From positions 417,313 through 481,312 of the forward strand of contig VTPC01091236.1 of NCBI GenBank assembly GCA_011009095.1: a stretch of 64,000 nucleotides of DNA. Reading direction: 5' to 3'. Shown piece by piece: positions 23,971 to 35,100 of the stretch (position 1 is the first letter of the stretch; every line of letters starts with the position of its first letter). The notes under the pieces are model-generated. The model did not search any database and had not been told where the DNA came from. It was given only the letters and a program-made list of their open reading frames with translations. Origin of the DNA: Ignelater luminosus (taxonomy: Eukaryota > Arthropoda > Insecta > Coleoptera > Elateridae). The position numbers were made by a program, and so were the translations under genes.

Positions 23971-25965
23971 ATGTTGTTTTCTAAAACCTTTAACTTGTTT
24001 TTTAAGTAGCTATTGACATTGTTAATAGTCTTATTTATAAATTTTTATTATTTAATAATTGTCACGTTTTATAAATACAATCATAATAAACATCATTCAA
24101 ACAAAGATATTAAGTTACTAATCTGAATTCTAATTTTTTATAAATGTCAAAAGTTCAATAATCTAGACTTGTTGGTGATAAGCATTATTAATTATAGAAT
24201 TATTCATGAAATGCTGCATAATCTTATGTCACTGGTATTAATAGCACAGTAAACTATATTTTACGAAATATAAAAATATCTAGATTTCATCTAAAAATAA
24301 AATTCATCTTTGAAATAGTTTTATTATAAGACTGTTGCTTATCACTTTTTTACATCTTAAAAATAACTGCACCCAATAATGTGCTTTCGAGGAATCTAGA
24401 ATATTACAAGTAAAAATAAACAAAAAAAAGTCTATCATATTGCTCTTGTAAAGTATATGATTATGAAGAATTTTTAAACTTTATTCATTGTTGCGTTATA
24501 ATTTTTAGTAAAATCAGACAGAGATAATTATACTCCAAAGAAACCAGTCATTGCATGCATTTTTCTGTTAATTAATTACTCTCCAAAATGACTGTTATTT
24601 TTGTCAGTACTTCTCTGTTATTTTTGTCAGTACTTCTCTTTTCATTTTGGAAACGTCATGAAACAGAAATACCATTTTCTGTTTTGTATTTTGATATAAC
24701 AATCATAATTTAGAGGCTGAGAACTGGGAGTTTTTAAAGAAAAGCATTTAATCAAAGACAAATAGCATAGTTGTTGCATCATTCAATAAAGTAACTACGA
24801 TGCATATCTTTAATGTAATAAATGCTTTGAAACGATGTGAACTGTGTATTGTAGACAATGGAGTTCAGTATAAGCATTTTTAGCAGCCTTCTTCCTATTT
24901 AAATTTTAAATAACACCTTTGTCCCTGCTAACATGGTGAAGGACAGATGACGTCAATATTTGGTCATGTTGGTCATAACTGATGCGATATTACGTTACCA
25001 TTGAGTCCACTTAATAATGTCAGCTTATTATCAATATGACTTAACTTTTAACAATAACTATAAAATTCTAGTATATCAGAAGTAAGTTGGGTTTGCTTGT
25101 AGGTACAACTAAAAGAACAAAATAATAAATTTGTTAAAAGAGAGTTCAATTATCATTTAAAAAAAATCAATTAATTGATTATTTTCATTAGTTGATTAAT
25201 CAGTTATTTGATAATTCAATCAATGGATTAAATGGATTATTAGAAATTAAATCATCTGCGTCTGTTAATCGGCCATTTTGTGCCTAATTAAATAATAGAG
25301 ACATTGAGTAATTACCAAATGAACCAATTAATCAATTTATCCTGACTTCGGTTTCCCTAATTGTTTAGTTGATTCAATTGTTTACATTATTATTTAAGGT
25401 TTGTGTTTTAGCCTCATCCAGGACGCCATAATTGACAACAATTTTGCTTATAACTCCACTTACAGAACTAATTGATGACTTTTCTCTCCGTTCGTCATCA
25501 TAGAAGTACCTACTGAATTTTACCCTCAGGTACCCTGAGCATGCATGCCAAATTTTGTCTTTCTAGCTCTTCTTATTCTCGTTCTATGAATTTCTCTCGT
25601 TCAAATTTGAAAATTTATTTTTGTGGTACACAGGCTTATTACGAGAACAAATACCCCAAAGTGGGTTTTGATAACTCACAAAAACCTCTACACACCTTTT
25701 TCTGATGAATGCCTATGAAACCCAACTCAACTTTGATTGGCTCAAAACAACGACAAAAAGACTTCAAAAACAACGTCCCCGCCTGAACCCTCTGATTTCG
25801 GGTACTACGGTGCAAACGGTTCTTGCGGTTTGCGTCTCTCCCTTTGCCGGGGATGGGAGTGACGGCCCATGGTTCCTACTAGGCCCAAGTGGATTTGTGC
25901 AATTAACAATTAGATAAGTAAATTTGCGTTTTTTTTTTTGTATTACTACAACTAAAACCTTTATA
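23971..25965. other. Intergenic, nothing recognised
   Basis: AT-rich with no supported gene. A 23-bp unit beginning 'ctgttatttttgtcag' is repeated twice in tandem near 24591-24640. The 70-aa ORF at 25705-25917 has no recognisable domain. Confidence 0.5.
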
Positions 25966-26224
25966 AGTTACAGGAACATAGCAACAGACAGAATGTACAA
26001 ATTCAGAAACGAAATTTTTTAAATTTCGTCGAATATCCATAAATCAGTGAATATTGAGAATAGCCAAAATGGCCACTATTCGTTTTCGACTTGTAATAAT
26101 GAGCTAAATTATAAATTGGTGAAATATCAAACGTATGTCATAGGACGCTCCGTATAAGTATTTCTAAATTGTCAATGTGACAAATACAAAAAAATAAAAA
26201 TAGATTATCAACGTAAAAGTTAAA

Positions 26225-26643
26225 GCTCTGCATGTGCCGGAATTTTCAGGCCCGGCTCGACTTGGTCTGACCCGACTAAGATTAAACTTGACGCCTCCAA
26301 AAAAAGCGAGTAAGTTTTTGATCGGCCGGAAAAGCCTGCGAGTCTAGAACGGCACGAGACTCCTCAAAGACTCGAGAAGCCCGAACGACTCGACAAAGCC
26401 GGGAAGCCAAAACCCCTGAACGATTCGACAGTCTCGAATGACCCGACAGGGCCGCCGGAAAACTCGATAGTGGCGACGGTACCGGGAAACCCAACAGAGC
26501 TGGAAAGCCCGACATGGCCCAGAAGCGTGACAGGTCCGAGATCCCCGAACTATTTGACAGGGCCGGGAGACTAGACAGAACCGGGAAACCCAATAGGCCC
26601 TAGAGGCCTCATAAGACCAGACATGAGAAAAGGGGGCATTCAA
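26225..26643. repeat. Degenerate short-period array, copy 2
   Basis: This has the same design as 15367-16030: a leader 'agctctgcatgtgccggaa', then a run of variants of 'gaagcccgacag', 'ccgggaaaccca', 'gactcgagaagc' and 'gacagggccggg' with a roughly 12-bp rhythm. GC content is well above the flanks. Both strands are open in some frames, but only because the repeat rarely makes stops; the translated products are low-complexity. Confidence 0.75.
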
Positions 26644-26734
26644 GGGTTATGAAGAAAATTTAAAATTAGATTTATTTCTACACTAAAGAGAACGGCAAAC
26701 AAAAAATCATTTTAATAAAATTCCCATATAACAC

Positions 26735-27082
26735 CGGACGTCCACTGAACGTCCGTTTGTCATCCAGATTTCGTCCCGACGTCCATGGACGTAAATTAGA
26801 CATCTATTGGACGTCCGTGTTTGGACGTCAACTGGATATCCATTTGTTATTCAAAATCTTCCAAATTATGCCCAAAGGTCGTCCAGATTATGTCCAAACA
26901 CCGTCCGAATTATGTATGTTCAAGAATCGTCCGAATTATGTCCAAATTACGTACAAAGAAATGTACAAATTACGTCCAGTAACGGACGTCCGTACGATGT
27001 CCAAAGTTGTGACAAACGGACGTCCACTGGACATCCATCCGCCGAAATTTGGACGTCCAATGGACATCCATTGGATGTCCGT
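26735..27082. repeat. GGACGTCC palindrome-rich inverted-repeat element
   Basis: At least ten copies or one-base variants of the 8-bp palindrome GGACGTCC occur in 350 bp (for example 26736, 26810, 26992, 27019, 27052). They are often paired as 'ggacgtcc-n3-5-ggacatcc'. The left end 'cggacgtccactgaacgtcc' is roughly the reverse complement of the right end 'ggacatccattggatgtccg', so the whole is an inverted-repeat element. The middle (26850-26985) instead repeats 'aattatgtccaaa' and 'cgtccgaattatg'. No coding function is likely. Confidence 0.7.
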
Positions 27083-27255
27083 GTACTATATGGATTGATA
27101 TGAAAGTGAAAGTTACGCTTAGATATTTCCTTATTTGCTATATTCTTTCCTGGACATTAAACAACAGCATTTGAGTATACAACAGAAGAGAGCTGTACTT
27201 AAAACTGGACAAATAATTTTACAATTTTGTGAAACATGGAAAATAATATAAATAC

Positions 27256-27629
27256 TGTTACGTTTTGACAAAAACGTGTTTTTATTTTTAATATTTATTT
27301 TTACTTAATTTATTACAATTTATTTCCAGTATTTATTTACACTAAATTATTTATTTAATTATGTACAGAAGAATTTATTTATCACTAATTAACATTTATT
27401 TCGTTCGTAACTACTAGCTGCTTGACTGTAGAACTGCCTTCTGCTCGGTCAACGCCGCCTTATATTCGTTCCCGCGTGGTTCTTGATGAGCCCAGAAAGT
27501 TCGCGTTCCTTCTGGAACATTTGACGGTGGAAGAGTCTCGATAGTTCGAGATTTCTCCGGCACATTCGACCAGCTTGATCGAGACTGTTCGGGACTTTTT
27601 CTAGAATATTCTAGGGGTGGCGCGTTACA
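27256..27629 (-). repeat. Solo LTR, same family as the LTR at 9170
   Basis: The 374-bp sequence is nearly identical, in reverse orientation, to 9170-9542. Its boundaries are TGTTACG on the left and CGCGTTACA on the right. It is flanked by exact 4-bp repeats 'atac' (27252-27255 and 27630-27633). No internal element sequence adjoins it, so it is what remains after recombination between two LTRs. Confidence 0.9.
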
Positions 27630-28152
27630 ATACATAAATGCGCTCAGATCTGGCTAAACAAACAGAATGCATACAAAATCAATTTAAAAATTAAAGGACT
27701 CTTATCAGCTCATCTCGAAAATTCTTTTGTAGGAGTCTGTAGAAGAAGTTACCAGAAACCATATATTCAGAAACGGAAAAAAACTTGAACGAACGAGACT
27801 TTACTTCGCCCTATTTCCTCTTTGTAAGTCGCTACGAAACACATCCTCTCTAAAGCGTTACATAATTTAAAGACGAATTTAGATATCTTAACGAGGTTTC
27901 TTTAAAAGGGTAAAGATGAGTTAAATGCAGAGCCGGCGCAACAACGTTCAAATGATAGGCAACTTGCCATAGGCGCCACGGTGACGAATAATAAAACAAC
28001 TGAAACTGACATTGAAGGTACCTTAAGAAGTTCTGCCATAGGCGCCAAATATCCTAGCACCGTTCCTATTTAAGTGATAATGAAATTGGTAAAAACTATA
28101 CAGGGTGTAAACGATATACGTGTAAATATTTACCCCAACTTTGTTATAAATA

Positions 28153-28934
28153 TACAGGGTGTCAAAGTTTCATTTAAGATTCCTTGTTTTTCCAATATCT
28201 CGGGAGCAACATAAGATATCGGAATCAAAGTTTCTACATATTTGTTAGTTTTAGATGCCTACTATTCTACGTAGTCTTATTTTTGATATCCGTAGGTAAG
28301 GGACTAGTACCTTACTGTAAAAAAAGATTGTTACGCCACTAAAAAATTTAAAAATCTTGCTATCTTTAGAATTAACAATCGATCTAGCAAAGAAAGTTGC
28401 CCTTGCACTTTTCTCGTAGGATGCGCCATTCTCTAATAAAATTGACTTTTTCAAAACCCTCGAATTCCACAGCCTATGGTAAGGTCATACGTTGTTTTTC
28501 AAATATCTCAAAAGCAGGCTGCAATATTCATATCGCATTCCCCGACAGAAATCAAGTCTACTTTTCTCTATAACTTTTTTTTTTATTAAAGTGTGTAGCC
28601 TTAATTTCTGTTAAACAATATCCAAGTTTACTAGAAAATGACACATCCTACAAGAAAAGTGCAAGGGCAGCTTTCTTTGCTAATTCGATTGTTAACTTTA
28701 AAAATAGAAAGATGTTTTAATATTTCAGTGGCGTAACATTTTTTCTTTGGAGTAAGGTGCTAACCCTCCCTAACTCTCCGCCCCTGATTACAAATATCTA
28801 ACACAAGACTACGTAGAATAGCAGACATTCGAAAGCAATAAACATGTAGAAAGTTTCATTCCAATATCTATTACGTTGTTCCCGAGATTGTATGAAAAAA
28901 CAAAAAAATCTAAATGAAATTTTGACACTCTGTA
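28153..28934. mobile_element. Foldback element with about 290-bp inverted arms
   Basis: The left arm (about 28153-28445) and right arm (about 28640-28934) are diverged reverse complements. Matching points are 'acagggtgtcaaagtttcat' against the right end 'gaaattttgacactctgt', 'ctattctacgtagtctt' against 'aagactacgtagaatag', and 'gcccttgcacttttctcgta' against 'tacaagaaaagtgcaagggc'. About 200 bp of loop has no coding content. Single-arm relatives lie near 935-1065 and 6195-6285. Confidence 0.75.
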
Positions 28935-29239
28935 TCTCGAGAATGGTAAACTTTGTAAAAAAAAGGTTATACTACAAAGTAGTCTTAATTCTTGATGAAG
29001 AATCTACCTTCCAAATATTTGCATTTATATTCTTTACACCCTGTGTAGTTCTGATATTCTTATCATTACCAGATAAGAGAAAGCCTTAGTAAGTTTAGTA
29101 GCTGTGATATCCAGGTTTAAATTTTAAATTTCGCGCGTTAGAGAAAAAAAATGGGTTACCATCACTGCATCTTTGAAATGGTTGGAAAGAGTGGGATGGG
29201 GTTGGCGAGAGGAAGGGATGCTAGGGGTTGAGGGGGAAA

Positions 29240-29375
29240 CACGCGCTCTCTTGAGTTGTGGCTACCAAAGGGGTGAGATGGACTGGAGGAGCGCTCTTGA
29301 GTTGTGGCTACCAAAGGAGTGAGATGGACTGGAGGAGCGCTCTTGAGTTGTGGCTACCAAAGGGGTGAGATGGAT
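29240..29375. repeat. 46-bp tandem repeat next to the assembly gap
   Basis: A unit containing 'ttgagttgtggctaccaaag' recurs at 29251, 29297 and 29343, exactly 46 bp apart and almost identical. The array breaks off into 'gatccggag' and the gap begins 60-90 bp further on. Confidence 0.9.
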
Positions 29376-29433
29376 CCGGAGACTGTAAAATTACTTTCCT
29401 GTTGATGTAAAATACATTTTTGATTTTTATTGA

Positions 29434-29533
29434 NNNNNNNNNNNNNNNNNNNNNNNNNNNNNNNNNNNNNNNNNNNNNNNNNNNNNNNNNNNNNNNNNNN
29501 NNNNNNNNNNNNNNNNNNNNNNNNNNNNNNNNN
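29434..29533. other. Assembly gap (100 N)
   Basis: Exactly 100 N, a conventional placeholder for a join of unknown length. The tandem repeat on its left side is a plausible reason for the break. Confidence 0.99.
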
Positions 29534-32119
29534 GAACTCAATTACCTATTTTGCTTTTGTTTTATATTTGTGATTATGCTGAGGTAGACGAGATTTAAAC
29601 AGATATTAAAATTTGCTTGTAAGAAACCACGTGGCTTTCTTTGTGTTTATATAACAATCATGCATCTCACGTAGAGTTAATGTTTATTCAACTGTTTTAT
29701 GTGTTATAAATGCAGGCATTTTGAATGCTTTAATATCATATTTCACTAAACTATTTTTCTTTGTTGTAATTGTGAAACGAAATTAAGAAAGCTTTTGCAT
29801 TGTATGCATTGAGCTTGTGATCACAGATAAAGTTTAAAGAATAATGGAATTTAGTTTGGAATTCAGATGTTTTAAATATTACAAAACAACATACAAGACG
29901 ATTAGATTTATTTTCATACACTAGCATTTGTTAACATGGATGTTCTGATGCTCAACTGTGATGTGGGCACCCGTAAATATTATAAAATGCACATGAATTT
30001 AGTGGTCGATGGCTCTCTTTATTAAAGTGTGAACTGCCTTGGTGTTATCTTAACCTTTTCATCCGTGGTGGCAGTCTACATTCTCCATTGTTTTTGTGTG
30101 TTTATTTGTTATAAATGTTTTCTCTTGCAGCATTTTCCACCCTTGGCCAGCAGTTATTATTATGTACTATTTATGGCACGAAGCACTATAATATAGTTCC
30201 GTGCTTTTGTTTATATATTTATTGCGAGGAATGATAGACTGTTCACAATTTTTGGCTACGGCCGGAGGCTAAGGAGCTATTTTAATAGAGTACGGTCTCT
30301 TCCTTTTGTCTTTGCTAACATACTCTTGTTTGATGATGAGTGCTATAAGTACATATCCGAGTAATGGAGAGAGCAGGACTAGTTTAATTTATGTTGCAAC
30401 AAGTGAATTTGTAATGTGCATTATGGTGTGTGTTCTGAACATTCATTTTATCATTTATTTATCTCCGAATTTCACCAAGTTCTTATGAAAGGAACTTATG
30501 CCAACTTATCGCTTATTATGTGTTTTGTCTTATTTATAATTATTTTTTTTGCTAATTATTATAGGTTATGTTGGTACCATATTATTGCTTGCTTTTATGT
30601 GACATTTAATTATTTTATTGAATATTGCTGTGTCTTGTTGGTTTCAAGTTGGAACCGTTTATTTATATATTTGTGCATTAAAATTTGTATTGTTTGTTTT
30701 TAAAGAATCTTCGGAGGTTTCTTGCTGGTTCTTCCTCCGAACTGATACCTGAACCAGTGTAAAAGTTTATTCGGCTTGCACAACATAATTTAGCAGTCAA
30801 TATACAACGTTCTATTTTAACTATAATCTGTGTTTTATTTGATTTCCTGTCTTCCCCACTATCGTTAGTAACCAGTGTATCAAGTTTTAGGGAATTTTAG
30901 AAACACAACGTAGGGTAGGTAAATTGGTTTGACGATCACGATTGGCCACATTGATTCTGGGGTTTGCTTTCTGTTAGATTTGGGAGGGAAATTTAAATAT
31001 TTGTCAGGACCTGAGGCTTGGGATACTACATAGCTTTTAATAAATTACCGCTAAATCATTGTTTATTAATTATTAGTAATCACAACTTGTTGTAGTAATA
31101 TCTATACCTGTACTTCAAATGATGACTAATACTGCAGAACACTTTGTATAATTATAATTTTTAAATGCAGTTCTGTAATAAAACGACCTAATTTAAAAAG
31201 TACACTTCTTCAAAAAACTAATGCATCACGTGCGCACCACTATTAGAAAGGTGACTTTTTAACCAAATTTGCAAAAGTTGGATTTTTTATGCAAAAATCA
31301 TGAAGTGGGCTGTAGATAGTTTTAAAATGTAATAGTAACAAATTTGCTATCATAGATGCAATGAAAAAAATCACGAGAAATTCGACCTTTCTCAGCTATT
31401 AGTTTCTGACTGTAATCTTATGTAGCCAATATTTTCGTTTCTATGTATTAATTAAATTCGAGTCTGTGGTCACTGTCAAGAGATTTCTTCCTCATCCAAA
31501 AAGACCAATAAAAGACTTATTAACTTGACATTTTAAAACTAAATATTCCTCTCTAGCTTTCTTTATGAATTTCTGCATAGAAATTGTAAAACATGCAAAT
31601 TTGGTCGAGAATCACCTTCCCAATAGTGATGCGTTAATTTCATGGAGCAGGTATATATACCCTAATATTTGTTTTGACTGTACATTAAAGTCACTTAACA
31701 ATACCATTACAGCAAAACTTGCTTTATCACCGTGCTACTGCTATTTAAAAGGCGATAAAATTTTAGAAAATTAGATTGTTTAATCATCGTCCGATGTATA
31801 ATATCGTCATGAACCAATCGCAGTCAAGGTCTTATTAAAGTAGTTAAAGTGGCTTTATCATCCACGTCAGCAATTATACTAATACTAAAGTGGATTCCTT
31901 ACTGTATTACACGATTTGAACAGTATAAATAGGATTACTCGTGAATAAACTAAGATAAATTGTAGTTGTTAGATTAATTTAAAAAGTGAAAGCAAGAATT
32001 GAATTTATTGCAGTTTTTAAACTGCACTTCTTTCGCGGATTTCCCAAACAACTGTAGTGGTGACACCATACGGCCGCAGTTGTAACTTCGGAGTTGTCAA
32101 GTTCTTATAAGTTAGCAAA
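29534..32119. other. Intergenic upstream of the PGRMC1-like gene
   Basis: No coding gene is recognised. About 29940-30900 is T-rich and could be a decayed retroelement LTR, but I could not find matching ends. The last 100 bp before 32120 should contain the promoter and 5' UTR of the PGRMC1-like gene; no core element stands out. Confidence 0.45.
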
Positions 32120-35100
32120 ATGGCAGAAGATACGCCAGTCCCAGAATCGGGCGGTTTCTTAACGAATATAGTCTTAGAAATAGTGCAGAGTCCATTGAAT
32201 ATTGCATTACTAATTGCGATAGCATTTTTGGCATTTAAGATTTTAAAACGAACCCATGCTGTGCCTGCATATCACCCACCTGAACCCCAACTTCCCAAGT
32301 TAAGAAAAGACTTCACAATAGAAGAACTTAAAAAATTTGACGGGACCCAAGAGGATGGTCGCGTATTAGTTGCTGTAAATGGCAATGTTTATGATGTTAC
32401 CAAAGGAAAAAGATTTTATGGACCTGGTATGTTATTCCAATTAGAATTTAGGTTGTTCGATTGCTGGCATTACCGAAGGTTTATTTGTTTTTAGGCGGTC
32501 CTTATTCCGCTTTCGCTGGCTGCGATGCTTCCAGGGGGCTAGCTACATTTTCAGTTGCATGTAAGACTGATGGTTATGATGATTTAAGTGATTTAAATTC
32601 AATGGAAATGGAATCAGTTCGAGAGTGGGAAGCACAGTTCAAAGGTTTGTATTTAATTACTGATAATTGCACCTTTATTACTATTATTGCAATTCATAAT
32701 GCTTTTTAACGTTACCTGGTGGTGAATAATATGAGTGTAATATTGATAAAAGTTGAGCTTGGCTGCAATGGGATTAGTAATGTTTTGTTTCAAATAGCAT
32801 TTATAGTGCGTAATATTAACTCTTAACATTTTATAAGACAGGGGTGGCAAACCTCTTTATGCTTACATGTCGAGTAATTTAAGAAAATACATGTAATAAA
32901 TGAAAATCTGTGGCATGTCGCACGTGTGTTACATCCCTGTTATAGTTCATTTATAATAAAATGAAGAGTTTATGGTTTAACTATGTCAGGGTTGTTTTAG
33001 AAGACCCCTTATATCAACGATATTTATCTTAAATTAAGGTATTCAAATTATAAAACAGTAAGGTAGGTCATGATTTGTTTTTGTTAAGTTGACAGCACTA
33101 CAAAAAAGGTTATATTTTGTTGAATGGCAAAACTGAAAATTTTGTTTTTTGTAGGCTGTTGATGTATATTGTTAGCTTCTCTCTGATATTAAAATGTAAA
33201 TCAAATAACATGGCTGCAAAAATCCATAATTGCAATATATTGTCAAATTATTAAAAGCATACAGTTATTGAAATTATCCTACTTTGTTATTTTAATAAAA
33301 TAATTTTAGCTAATGCAGATTTGGCTACGTAACCAATAAAATGCCAGTTACTACATAAAATTAGGAAGTAAATACAAAGTGTTTATAAAAGTTCCTGAGA
33401 CTAGTGGGCTGTGAAATTAATCTTGCGGCTGCATTTGCGCCTTTTGAAAAACAGGATATGTATTAGAATATTTGTCACGTTGCACGCATTGCATCGATGT
33501 TATGTTGGTTACCTAATCTTATGTTCTTTTCAACCCTTATCCGGGCAACGTATTTTAGTTGGTAAGATGGGTCCAGTGGACCCGCCTTTGTATTGTAAAG
33601 TTTGTGTGGTACTTTTTGTTGGTATTGCATACACGGATAATTAAATAAGATAAAAACAATTATTATTTAAGATGACTAGAAGTAAATGTCTTCTCTGGTT
33701 TGATATAATCCTGCAAAGTCGTATAACCTAATTTACCTAGAAAGGCAAAAACTAAAATACCATATTTTTGTATTGGGTATTCTTTATTTCTGTACAATTT
33801 TTGTACAAAGTCATATATTTTATTGCTTGTACGTGATTTTTGCTAAATTCATGTCTTCTTTTATTCGACATAATATCGTAAAACTTTTAAAACCCAAGAA
33901 TATAACGTAATTTACCTAAAAGGGCAGTAGAGGCACAATAAAAAGTATCAATTAGCTTTGCATTTTTATTTGATACTACCAGACATACAAAAGACCTTTT
34001 CAAAATTATTTTAAAAACTCTCAACATTTGCAATTTTTACAAGGGGACAGTTTATTTTCGTATTTCAGTACATTGACATCTAAAAAATATCAATTCAGTC
34101 ACTTTCATAATTTTGCATTCTACAATATTCATAAAACCATAAACCACCCTAATTACCACTAATATTGTCATTTGAAACTTACAACAAAAGATAAACATAA
34201 TTTACTGAGAATTGTTTAGTATTAATAGAAATGTAAGGAGGGTCCAATGGACCCACCTTGCCTGGTTATGTAATAATTAACTTTAAAAAATATTTTTCAT
34301 CTACTAAATGTAATTTAAAATATGTGACTAACTGATAACACTCTACCTAAGGTATTCTTAGAAGTCATAAACCTCGTTACCCTAAGATGAATATTTTAGA
34401 AAATATGGCAAAGTAAAATGGGCGCCGTGTCCTTTGGACCCATCTTGACTGGATAAGGGTTGAAGAATTAATGTGAAGGAATGCAACTAATCTAAAATAA
34501 AGTGTTAAAGAACACTTTCTTTTCAATGTCAGTAACTAAGAATAAAGAAAAATAATTACAAAATAAAAAATATGGTCTGCAATTTATTAATAAAGTTTTG
34601 TTAGGATGTAACTTCAGTTGCTTTTTAACAATTTTAAAGGGATATTCATTTGAAGTGAAATTCTGCAAAGTCAGGTTTGTGGATTTTCTTCGATTGCTTG
34701 TCTCACTTCTTCGACAGCTTCAGCACTCACAGCAGGTCTTGAAGATTCACCCTTCTCAACAGATCCGTTCTAGCAATTTGACTTACTACATCTTCAAAGT
34801 GAGTAACTAAAGAGTTATCCAGACTATTAACATCGGGAAATCGGATTCTAAATTCGTCTTTGCAGGCTTGAATAGATTATGTCCAATTTCCCTCCTGAAC
34901 TACACCATTCCGGTAATAAGACATAACGATAAACATGTTTTGTTGAACAGTATAGACCATTGTTTACAATGCTGCTGAAAATAAATTTCATTAATATCTT
35001 TTAATGTTTACAGTATGTAAGAGTCTTACTATGATTACACAGACACAGCACAAGAACAACTTTAGTCTTGAAAAAGACTTTTTCGTACAATAAGCGCAAT

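Noticed and set aside
26282..26643. Two overlapping minus ORFs of about 100 aa
   Set aside because: Compositional by-product of the second short-period array.
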